DNA of 64,000 bases. Origin: Syngnathus acus (Eukaryota > Chordata > Actinopteri > Syngnathiformes > Syngnathidae). Of the stretch, positions 46,541 through 58,165 are shown piece after piece (position 1 is the stretch's first letter; each line of letters starts with the position of its first letter). The notes beneath the pieces were generated by a model. It searched no databases, was not told where the DNA came from, and saw nothing but the letters and a program-made list of their open reading frames with translations. Location of the stretch: positions 13,545,918 to 13,609,917 of the forward strand of contig NC_051098.1 of NCBI RefSeq assembly GCF_901709675.1, given 5' to 3'. A program made the translations under genes and the position numbers.

Positions 46541-47176
46541 ATGGGTTCCCGCAGTCAAGGCTACTTTCCGCCCCACCACCATCACCATCGTAGCTCCTCC
46601 TTGGCGCCTCTGCCGACAGCGGTGGCGCCAGTGCCGCGGCTGCTGCCTGAAGGCGGCATGGCCCAGATCACACCAGGCCTGTTCCTGAGCCGAGGCAACG
46701 TGGCATCCAACCGCGGTCTGCTCCTGTCTAAGGGCATCACGTGCGTGGTCAACGCCACGCTGGAGCTACCCAACTTCAACTGGCCGCACGTGGAGTACGT
46801 GAAGGTGCCGCTGGCTGACGCGCCCCACTCGCCCATCTCGCTCTACTTTGACGGCGTGGCAGACAAGATCCACAGCGTGGGCCGCAAGCGGGGTGCCGTC
46901 TTGGTGCACTGCGCGGCTGGCGTCAGCCGCTCTGCCTCGCTGTGCCTGGCCTACCTTATGAAGTACCACCGCGTGTCGCTGGCTGACGCCCACGCCTGGG
47001 TCAAGGCCCGCCGTCCCGTCATCCGGCCGAACGGTGGATTCTGGCACCAGCTAATCGAGTACGAGCGCAAGCTCTTCGGAAGGAACTCGGTCAAGATGGT
47101 GCAGACGCCCTACGGGGTCATCCCTGACGTCTACCAGCGGGACCGCCGCAGTCTAGTGCCCTACTGGGGACTGTGA
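46541..47176 (+). CDS. dusp14: dual specificity phosphatase 14
   Basis: A single coding exon of 211 residues (human 198). DUSP14 (MKP6) is a small atypical dual-specificity phosphatase that acts on MAP kinases and on TAB1 in T-cell signalling. The catalytic signature HCAAGVSRSA is intact (Cys124, Arg130), with a likely general-acid Asp93 in VPLADAPH. Other conserved blocks: AQITPGLFLSRGNVASNR, NATLELPNFNWPHVEYVKVPLAD, VKARRPVIRPNGGFWHQLIEYE, VKMVQTPYGVIPDVY and the C-terminus PYWGL. The N-terminal 40 residues differ from human and carry a run of five His (PPHHHHHR). AATAAA lies at 47362. Confidence 0.97.
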   Translation: MGSRSQGYFPPHHHHHRSSSLAPLPTAVAPVPRLLPEGGMAQITPGLFLSRGNVASNRGLLLSKGITCVVNATLELPNFNWPHVEYVKVPLADAPHSPISLYFDGVADKIHSVGRKRGAVLVHCAAGVSRSASLCLAYLMKYHRVSLADAHAWVKARRPVIRPNGGFWHQLIEYERKLFGRNSVKMVQTPYGVIPDVYQRDRRSLVPYWGL

Positions 47177-47361
47177 AAAAAAAATCCTAGGAGGTTTTTC
47201 AATGAACTCTAGACTGGACCAGGACAAGGGTGTGGTCGGTCTCCTAATGTTGACTGTGCTTGTCATGATGTCACGTGTACGGTAGCAATTTTTTGAGAGC
47301 ATCGTAGAGCCCCCTGAGTTTGATTCGTTCCGTGTATCTTGATTTACTTGTGACCGCTCAA

Positions 47362-47367
47362 AATAAA
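47362..47367 (+). promoter_or_regulatory. polyadenylation signal of dusp14
   Basis: AATAAA about 185 bases after the dusp14 stop. Confidence 0.55.
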
Positions 47368-47895
47368 GCAACAGCCAAGGTCATGAAAAAAAAATTACTC
47401 AAATTGCAAATTGTCTGCACCTCTAATAACCTTTTAAAATAGTCAAAAAGTCTATTTTTTTTACTGGTTTCTGATTTGAAAAACAAGTCTATTAATTTGT
47501 TGAGCACATGTGATACATTTACAGTATATGGCCCAAAGAAGAAAAACCATAACGATGATGGAGCTTGCTACAAAAATTATTTTGACATCAATGGACTGTC
47601 AGTGGCAATGTTTGTGTTTGAATTTGGAAAAAGAAAGAATAAAGACTTCTTCGCAACACGACTACAACTTATATTCATGTTAAGCTTTTAAATGTCGGGC
47701 GAGATTGTACAGTTTATAGGACCCACAAATGGTGGAAAACGTTTTGAAATGATTTCTCGTTACCACCATCAGAAAAAAAAGGACAGCCTGACTGTACTAG
47801 AATGCATGAAGGGGGGGAAAAAAAATTGCCAGATGTGCAAAGGTTCACAGTAAAAAAAACAAAAAAAATACAAGAAATTCAAACTGCTGCACTTG

Positions 47896-47901
47896 TTTAT
47901 T
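47896..47901 (-). promoter_or_regulatory. possible polyadenylation signal of synrg
   Basis: TTTATT on the plus strand reads AATAAA on the minus strand, about 490 bases past the synrg stop. If used, the synrg 3' UTR would contain the SINE at 48117-48282. Confidence 0.4.
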
Positions 47902-48116
47902 TACATTCACATAACTCAAATAAATTACATGCCCAAATAAATCCCATCCTCCGATTAGCTAAAATGTACACCAGCTAAATACCCAGGGAGACATTCAAAA
48001 CGAAAAAGCAAAAATAAATGTGTCTTCCAGCCAAGAAGAATTTAAAAACATGGAAAGTGACATTTAAAAGAAGAACACATTCAAGTCAGCATCTGTTTTG
48101 TTACATTCCAGTTACC

Positions 48117-48282
48117 AGATCAGTGGGCTAGTGGTAGTGTCCGCCCTGAGACTGGAAGGTTGTGGGTTCAAACCCCAGCCGGGTCATACCAAAGACTATA
48201 AAAATGGGACCCCTTTTTTCCCCGCTTGGCACTCAGTGTAAGGGGTTGAAATGGGGCGTTAGATCACCAAATGATTTTATTT
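48117..48282 (+). mobile_element. tRNA-derived SINE, copy 2
   Basis: It begins with tRNA-like sequence (box A-like GGGCTAGTGG, box B GGTTCAAACCC) and continues with CCGGGTCATACC, GCTTGGCACTCAG, GGGGTTGAAATGGGG and AGATCACCAAATGATTTTA. It matches copy 1 at 34010-34172 over its length. It lies in the probable 3' UTR of synrg, antisense to that gene. Confidence 0.8.
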
Positions 48283-48388
48283 TTTTTTTAACTTCAAGCT
48301 TTTGACAGGATCCAGTCACAAAGAGTAAAATGGCCGCCAGTGGACGTGACTACATGAATAAATTAACAAAAATGTGAAAGTTGGTCAC

Positions 48389-51300
48389 TCAAAGCAGGTC
48401 GGGCAAGATGAGACCCGGCGGTTTGGGCTCCACGCAGTTGATCCAGAAGTTGGCGCAGCTGGCGTGATACTGGTGCCCGCCGTACACGAGCTTGAAGTTG
48501 TCCGTCTCCGAGTTGAACGCCTGAAGAAGAGGAGGAGGGAACATTGCATTACACCCTTACATTTTTTTTTTTTTTAAAGAAAACTTTGGAAAAGTTCAAA
48601 AATGTACCATCATAGTATGTGTAAATATTCTCTCTACACGTATGTATTTATTTGATCTTCTTTTATTTTTTTCCAAGCCTTGATTTGGGTCTCAAACAAA
48701 ATACGGTTTCAAACCAGTTCAGTCCTAGAGTTACGATTTCAAAATACGTTTCAAGTAGGATTTCAAACATGGGTTTTCAAATTGGGAGTTCAAATCTACA
48801 ATATGGAAGCAGCTGAAGCTATTTTAGAAGAAATTCAAGTCGATATTTACCATGGACTTCCGAACACTTTCTGGAGTCAACGCCTGAAATCACAACACAG
48901 TCAACACAGGAACACGAAAAAGGAGGAGGAGGAAACACCACGATCCTGCAATGTCGCCTCACAGCCAAAGCACGACCACCACTAGACTAGAAAGCTGGTC
49001 TGCAGACTTGGTGAAGCAGCATGTGGCTCATTATTCACGTCCCCTCCAAATGAAAATGCCAAATGGCCATAAAGTGTGAATCCATCTTGTCAGTGCGAGA
49101 TCCAATAAGGACGCTCCCATTCCACTTGATGAAAGAAGATGAATGAGTGCAGGAAGAGACACTAAGAAGCTAGTCATGTTATTTGCTCGACATTGGCTCT
49201 TTTAGAAATTGTCTTATTGTTTTTTGCCTTTTTGCGTACATACAACCCCCCCTCCAACAAAAACAAGCCAGCAGTCCACAATGGCAAGTGCGCTTTGTCT
49301 GGCTCCTCACCTTTCAAGACTTTGTGCTCCCGTACAGAGCGAGCAGACAACAATGACCCACATTGATTATGCGCTAAAAGCACCCCGCCGACTGCTGATT
49401 GCTCAATGGCTAACATGGCAACAGTTACTAAGGCGCAATGTCAAAGCTTCAGATTTCTCCGACTGCTGCAGTGACGGGCCTCACTTGGCATTTCTACGCT
49501 GCGGCAGAGAGGAGGCGAATAGAAATGTCATCAAGTTGAATAAATGAAGGAACCCTGGAAAAGATCCAAAATGGACGCTCTGAAGCAAAACTTGAGTTCA
49601 TTTAAATTTGAGGGCTGAATTAAAAAATGAACAAATAGTTCGCAAAAGGAGGTTTTACCAGAAGTCATATGGATTTTCTTTTTTCATTTTGGGAACAAAT
49701 AAGAGGCCACATCCACACTAAACAGAGCCACACAACAAAGAATAACTGGAAGCAAGTTAAATAAGAGCCAATTTAGCCGCCCCCACCCACACGCACATCC
49801 CGCCACACCAAGCTCATCCACTAGAGAGAAACACCTAACCCCCACCAGAGGCAAAGAGTGCAACCACAATTCTCATACTCGTTTAAAAAGACGTCCCAGC
49901 GTGCTTGCTTCTTTCATCTGCAAACACGTCCCACAGTCAGACACTCGCAACGCTGCTTGTGCGTGAGTGTGTGCGCATGCGTGTGCCAACCTTGCTGCGA
50001 GAGTCCACATTGAGCAGGCACACGCCGCACGCCAACTCCTTGGCGTTCTTAATGCCGTGCCGCAGAATGCAGGAAGTGAAATCCAGAGAGCTTTCATCGG
50101 GCTGCGCAAGACACAACAAAAAGCGACTTAAACCAACACGTCGTCACAAACAATATTGTGAGCCCCAAACGCTCTCGGCTTTGCCCATCAATACGCGGCT
50201 GGAGATGAGTTTAGACTCCATTTGCCGCTCTGCATGGATGAGCCCGGCCAATCTTGTCAGGTCTTCTGCTCTGTTTACACACAAGCGCTTAATAAATCCA
50301 TGACTGTATTGTCGCTCCCGCTGTTGTGAACACGAAAAGAATCAATGGCGGATCGATCCGGAGTTAACGGAGCGAGCGTGCACGCGGCGGCGCGTTGGCT
50401 AAAAAATTCCATTACGTTATCGGCGGCCTTCTGTTCGGGAACACGTAATTGTTGCTGCTCTATTGGCAGCGTGTGCGTGGGCGAGTGTTGAAAGCGGAGG
50501 CGAGCGTCGATCTGGCAGAGACGGACGGACGGGATGGAGTCGCACGTGTTGCAAGCTCCAAGTCATTTTGTGGCGTCGTCTGAATTTGAACCCAGGCTAT
50601 TTTATTTTTATTTTTTTAAATCAATTCACCTGTTGAAACGTAAATGACAGCCTGCATAGCGTCTCCCTTGGTGGCAATTAAAACAAGAAGACTAAATTCC
50701 TCAATTAGGCCGATTAGCCGTTTCCTCAATCACTCCTGATTCGTTTCAAATTACACTGAAGGATTTGTTTACGAGCGGTGCCGTCGGAGAAAGCTTCGGT
50801 TTTGGGACATTGTGGTAAAAGGCCGAGGGACAAATTAAATGTAGAATTAAAAAGGAACATTAAGTGACCATCATGACTCAAGTCAAGTTAGGCGATTCCA
50901 AGTGGAGTCTGAACAATGTGTGCAAGCGGCGTGGTCTCACCACGAGCTTGGCAAGCGACATGAAGCTGGTGAGGTTGTTCCACACACGGCTGATGTCCTT
51001 CAGCAGCTGCTGCAGCTTCTCTGAGCACACCGCTGTGGCCTTGACGCCCAGCTCCACCCGCCTGGTTACGCGGTAGACCTCCACCACACCTGACGCAAAA
51101 CCACGCACGGGTCGTTAGCGTAAGCCTTGTAGCATGGAGGCGTGCGTGGGCCGGCGCGCTTACCCAGAAGATACTCCATGCCCTGGGCGGACTGGATGAC
51201 CTCCGTGCACACGGAGGAGCTGCTGATGCTGTTCAGCGTGTTGTTGGCTTTGGTGATGACCTTTGAGTAGAAAGACCGCATTATTAAAAAAAAAAAGCAT

Positions 51301-54300
51301 ACACCATGAATTCTTCAGGTGTAACATTAACAGTACACAGGATCCCTCCAGTGGTACATGAAAGTATCACCTAATTAATTTGTGCAAATCAAATGTCGTA
51401 CAAACCTCAAGAGCACTTTCCAAACACCTCTGCCACTCGTAAGCATAGCGCTCGCTCTCCTGCAACGTCACAAAATAAAGGTGTCAGTCAAAAGATTAAA
51501 AATAATAATGAGAATATCGAGTGGTTGAGATGTTCACCTCCACCTCCCCCGTCAGATCCTTGTACTTGTCCCGGATAATGGGCAAGGTGGGCTTCTCGCT
51601 GAGGGTGCTGGAACGGTCTCGGAAGGGCTGCTCTGGAGGCAGAGATGCGGGCGGGCGAGACATCTCCTTCTCGCCCAAGCTGTGACTGCGCTTGTGGGAG
51701 CCTGAAGGTCAGACAAGCGAGAACTTTTAATCAAGTTCAAACACGTGACTGGCTTGATTTGGTTGCTTTTGAAAAATGGGAATTTTTTGAGCTTCAGACA
51801 ATCTAGGTGGAAAAAAAGCTCACCTTGAACAGACAAGTCAAATGTGGCCAGCTCGTTCTTGATCATCTCCTCGCTGGATTTGACTTTGGGCTGAGCGCTG
51901 GCCTTCAGGAAGTCAGACTTGCCAAACTTGGGCTTGTCTCCCTGGAAGGCGCCAAAGTCGTCCGCGGTGTCGCTCAGGCCGGCCTCTAAGCCGGTCTCAG
52001 GAGGCGAGTCGGGCTTCTCTGAACCGGTTCCGGCAAAGTCCCCAAAGTCGTCTTGGTCTTCACCGCCTTGCCGTTCGCTGCCGGTGAAGTCGGCGAAGTC
52101 TTTGAATTCGTCATCCTCTGCTTGGAGGGACGAGGCGATCTCGGCGGACGAGACGCTTTCCGGGTTGACTTCAGCTTTTAGAGCGGGCGTGAAAGGTGGC
52201 GGGGCGGCAGTGGCGCCAACGTGGCCCTGCGGCTTCTGGACGTCGCCGGTGCCGCACTCCTCCCGGTCCGACCAGTCGTAATTGGCCAGGCTGCTGAGGC
52301 CCGAAGTCCCAAACGGGTCGAATTTTATGTCGTCTCCCTCTGCAAAGACAACACAGACATCCATGGCAGCGCGTGACAAAAATAAAATCGCTATCCTATG
52401 GTGTTGTGTCTTCTGTTTCAATGGTACGAAGGAGAAGGAGGTAAAGGTATTATCATAATTTGCTTTAGCTTTGTCTGGCGCCTCTGACTGTATATGTTGG
52501 TATTAAAATAGCAGACTAGTTCATTGTGATCATGTTAAATGTGTGGGGGGGGAGGATTTCATACACGAAGAGCTTTATCCACCTGTTTTCTGAGTTTGGT
52601 CACATGACTATCGCAAGCTGAGCCGTGATTGGTTGTAACCTGAGCAACTGTGATGTCATTTTCAGTTGACAGCGAGTGGCAAAATGGACGTCGGCCCCTG
52701 AGATGGAGGAAAAAAACGGGTGGATTTTGCTGGTTTCTTCGTATTCCAAAAAAACGCAATATTAATCAGAATATCATGTTTTCAAGAACACAAAGAAAAT
52801 TTTTGACTCGACTTCCCCTTTAATCGTTTATTCAAATTTGAGTTTCAGGCCTAGTTCAGGGTTTGTGTTCAGTGTTGGGATTTAAATTATACATGACCTA
52901 AATCAGGTCATTGGTCATTGTGAAAAATGTCAATACAATCTATAGTAGATATAAAAATAACATAAAATGTAGCAATAAAAAGCCTACCCTGTAATAAATT
53001 AACAATAACACACACGCGCGCGCACGAGCACAGCAGCATATATTTAAATGCTGCCCAATATTTTTTTGTAGCGTCCAAAGCAGCCCCAAAAAAAGCAATT
53101 TGTGAAATTGACAAGGATCTAGTGCTGCATGTGAAACATTGAAAGGAAGAAGAAGGAAAAATAAGACGGCACCCATTTTTGAGCCATACCAAGAGGAATA
53201 TTTATTACCACAACATGAGAGAAGAGAAGAGAGCCAGAAAAGGTCACAAAGTAGAATTGAGGTCTATTGTTACAAGAAGAGCTTTTTGGCAAACTAACAG
53301 TGTAAAACTAGACTTCAGATTTGTTGCATTGTACTAGGGCATGCAGAGTCGGTAGCAAAAGGGCAGAAAAGGGAAGAAAAAAAAAAAAAAAAAAAAAAAA
53401 ATGAAAAGCACAAAAGCAGAGTGAGAAGGCACATTCACAGACTCAAATCAGTCATTCGGAGAAAGAGGAGGTGAGCAGATCCATTCAACTACCAGGTTGG
53501 AAAGCAACGAGGAAACACTACGGGAAACCCTTTGAGGACTCAAAAAGACAAAAAAAAAACAAATTGCAATGCAGAGGCTGTAAATTGGTCACATTCTGTG
53601 CTTTTAAACAATTATGTCAAGTTGTTAAGCACTCAAAGGGTTATTGGAAAGCAGCCCAAAAACTGCAAAAAGGACATCCGAAAAGAAGATTTAAAGAGAC
53701 AGTATCCTTTAGTGACGGTTTGGGAGAGTCGTCTTAGCGAACCTGGTGCTCTCGAAGAAACAAATTTCTTTGAATCGACCGGCTATCACAACTTGTGCCT
53801 CATCACTGTCATAAAAATACAATTCAGAAATCTGGTACATTCCCCCCCCACCTATCACATCAAATGGTATCTAGGGTGGTCTGTGTACTTGTCAATTTCA
53901 CAAATTGAAAAAAAGGCAGCAGGAATAGCAACCAAGGAGCAAGGATGTGACGATTCAACCTTGAAATAAAAACAGTTTCCTTCTGTACACCGCATCGGAA
54001 GCCACTTGACAAAAGGAATACTGTCTCTTTAAGAGTACGTCGTCGAGTACGTGCGTGTTCAGAAACAGGCGGCGGTCAAACTGAGTTGAACAACACCAGA
54101 TGCTCTGTGGCTCTTCAAAAAACTGCATTAGATAAAAATATATTTAAACGGAGCCACTACAGAAGGACTAGTGAGCGTCGTTGGAATGCAGCAGTGTTAC
54201 TCTTTCTTTATGTCCTAAATGTTTTTATTTATAAGGCAATGACGATGCACAACTGGATTCAATCATCTTGTGTATGAAAAAAAATGAATGGCTGAGTGAG

Positions 54301-57300
54301 TGAGTGAGTGAATGAATGAATGAATGGGTTAGGCCCCTACTCACAGTTGTTTGCTGAAAAACTCTCCCGTGTGCTAATTTTCTGCTCAGGTCAAAGCCAT
54401 GTCTAATATGGAAATGTTACTTTGGCGCCATCTTGCGGTGGCAATGATGTTGAAGTGAAGGAGGGCAGCTTGAGTTAGTCAGGCCATGAAATTCGTGTCT
54501 AATGGAAAAAAGTGCTGTGCCGCCATCTTGTGGTAGATATAGGAGATTAAATGATTACGCGAGATTTTTTTTTTTAAAGAAACCAAGGAAGAAAAACCTA
54601 TCAGAGACAGAAAGTGTGAGACAGAGAATAGTTAAGACGACGTTCAAATCTTGTTAGCGGTTTTAAAAAAGCAATTTTCCTTTTTAAGTGGACAATATTA
54701 AATTATCACGAGAGGGGAGGGGGGTGGGGGGGGGGGGGGGGACAATGTGATGGAGCAAAAAATTCTACTAGAACCAACAGGATTTAAATGAATGAATAAA
54801 TATAAATAAATAGATGGTTAGATAAATAAATAAATACATATATAAATAAATGAATGAATAACTAGGATGATGTTGGAATGGAGGATGGTGCTTAACATCC
54901 AATTTGATATGTTACAATATCATGAATATTTGAACATATCGTGTGTGCATGTGTGTAAGTGTATGTGTGTGTGCGTGTGTGTGTGTGCGTAAGAGTGAGA
55001 GGGCTCCTCACCAGAGCAAGCGCACTAGTTCCTCACCTGTAGCGGGCGGCTGGTGGGACGAGAGCCCAGTGAGATCCAGCGAGCTGTCCGACATCACGTG
55101 CTTCAAGTCCCCGCCCACGTCAGTGAGCTTCATGTCCAGCTGCACCGACAGCGCGTCCTCAGAGTCGTCCTTCCCGGCGCTGCTGCTCCCGATGGACGGG
55201 AGGTCCAGGGACTTGACTGAGGCGCAGTCTTCCTTGCCCTTGAAGGCGGCCACCTTGTCCACCAGGGTCTTTTCCGAGGCGCCGAGCGCCGTGCAGAATT
55301 TAGACGACTGGAAGTCGGCAAAATCGTCGCCGCTGTCCTTGGCGTCGTCGTAGGCCAGGCCGCCGCCGCTGCTGCCGCCGCCTTCTAAGGACAGCTGCTT
55401 GAACACGTCGTACTTGTCCAAGCTCTGCTGAGAGGCGCTCTCAATGCGGACGGCTGGGCTACTCTCGCTTTTGGGCTCCCCGCCAGAACTCCCGAACGCC
55501 ATGAAGTCGGCAAAGTCGTCCTGCGGCGCCGCCACGGGAGCTTGAGCGGCATCTGAGGATGAAGCGCCATATAGGCCAAAGTCCCCAAAGCTGGGCGGCT
55601 TGGCGACGCCCGGTGGGGGCACCAGAGAATTTGCTAATGTGCCAGTTTGTGTGTCGGAGGCGGGCAGAGCGGAGGGTGCCATAGTGGAGAATAGATCCAG
55701 GTCTGCCATGTTGAGAGGGTTCTTGCCTTGAGAAATCGAAGCGGCTGGCGGCGGCTGCTGCTGTTGTTGCTGCTGCAAAGACTGAGAGTTTGGGAAAGCA
55801 GAAGGGAAGGTAGGCTGGAAGATCTTGGCCTGCTCCGAAGGCTCTAGTGGAGAAACGCTGTCTGCGGTTTTAAAGTCCGTGAAGCCGTCATCACTTCGGA
55901 CAGACTTGAAATCGGCAAACCCCTCGCCTGCGGAGCAAAACACACAAAACAAACTTTGGGCGACGGAAAGAAATCTGAAACCCTCAACAAAGAGATCATC
56001 ACACTGCACACTAGGGGTGAAACGAGTCCTCGAGTATATAAAATAAAAAATCTGCCTTGGGTTGGTGTGCATGGTCAGGAAGGAAGTCAAGTTTGCCGCT
56101 GCAACAACTGCTGCGTGGTCGGAACATGCCACCAGTGCGATGACGTCAATTCCAAAATTAAATTTGACCAGATAATCCATCGACACCAGACTGATGCTAG
56201 GCTAAATTATTCCTGGCAGCGCGTGGCGGTTAACTTGACTCGTCTTCCGACTAGATAGGATTCCCGACTCAATATTGGCCAAAGAAGATCTTGGCAAAAC
56301 CGCACTCGTGTGCAAAGCAAAAAAAAAAAAAAAAAAAAAAAAAAACACGCAGAATACACTAGAAACGAGCACTAGTTCACTGCAGACTAAGGGCATGACT
56401 TACTGGACTTGTAAGACTGGGCCCCATTCCAAACTGTTCTAATGAAACGGGGAGGGGCAAAACAATTGGGATCAACAACGACGCTGTGGAAAAACAAAGT
56501 AGTGCTGACCTCGGCCAACTTAGCTTTATCTTTAAAAATAATTTCAAATACAAGGTAATGAAATGACGGCGTGGAAAGCAACTCATTCTTCGGTGATACT
56601 TTGTGTAAACAGTTTGAGACCCTCTACAAAATTCTTACCTAGTGGTTTCTTGTCTGTAGTGTTTTCTAAGTGTCTGAACACACTGTACTTGTCTCCTCCA
56701 TCTAGATGTGAGGAGAAAATGCAATGTAAAATGCATTCAACAAATAGTAAGACACAAAGATTTCACAAACGTGTACCTGACGGAGGGAGCGTGACTTCTG
56801 AGGGCTGCTCCACAGACAGTTGCTTGAAGACGGCGTACTTATCAGAGGAGGCCGACGAGGCCCCGGATAGAGGAGTCAACATGGCGGGTGCGCTGAAAGA
56901 CATCAGGGGTGGGTTTATCAAGGATGGCGAGAACTACAATAATTGAGATCATTTTGTTCCGCCTCATCGTCATCTCCATGTATAACTGCTTTTCCGTCTG
57001 TGAATTGACGGAGCCCCCGCTGAAATTAATTCCTTAGTAGCTGACCCAAACTCATTGTGATGCCGAGGAGCTTCCTCCAAGGTGGAAAATGATGGCTGAC
57101 TGATTGAGTGAATATGAAAGTGTTACCTGTTTTGATGCTGTGTCGCCGTGCTGGCGGGGAACTTTGCGCTGGATTCGCCCTGGAAGTCAGCGAAGGCTTG
57201 GTCACCGGTTCCAGCCTTGGGCGCCTCCTGGAAGTCCTGGAAGTCGTCGTCTTCCACTTTGGTCCCCTAGAAGTGTTTGTATCGTTTTGTTAGCCTGCAT

Positions 57301-58128
57301 CAGTGGAAAAACTGAGCACTGATAGGTGAAATGTTACCTGGGCCGGAGGGAAATTTGCAACGAAGTTGGCGGGTGCAGGAGGGGCCTGTGGCGCAGTCAT
57401 GGGGGGGGGCATGACTGTCGGGGTGGGCATGGCCATGGACACTGGCGGGTGGGTCATCATGGGCTGCTGGTGCTGGGGCATGACGGGGGCTAAGGCCATA
57501 GCCAGGGCCGGCAGGTTGGGCACCGGCGGGGACGGAAACTGACTGAGGATTTCCACGTTCATTGCAGGCAGGCCGCTCTGAGACACACATACATTTTTTT
57601 ATTATTTTTATTTACTTGTTTATATATTTATTTATAAATATCAACGTTGCAGTTTAACCAAATAATACATATTAAAAGGTTCATGACATAAAAGGTCATT
57701 TTAAAAAAAATACACATTTCATTAAATAAATACAAATTACATTTCAAAATTGCCATTGTGGCTCGAGTTTCACCTGAGCGACAGCGATCAGCGCCAGCAC
57801 GGTGTAGAGCTCCTCCTTCGTCAGCATGCCGGGCGTCGTGCGGTTGGCCGATGCCCAGATTTGGCCCAAAGCTTCCCGAGGAAGACCCGACGACATGAGA
57901 AGCGGGTACAGCTTGGCCGTGTCGATGCCGGCCGGAGTCATACTGAATTCCAGAACTTTTTTGAACATCTCTGAGGCCAGAAAAGGAAGACAGTTTGACA
58001 AAATGTTCCCGAGTCAATTTGAACATTCAAAGCTCACCCGGGATGAGGCTATCGTTGTAAAGCCAAGCTGGCGGCATGGACTGCATGTGTTCTTGTTGTG
58101 GATACACACCAACGGCCCCTGTTGTAAT

Positions 58129-58165
<37 letters not shown>

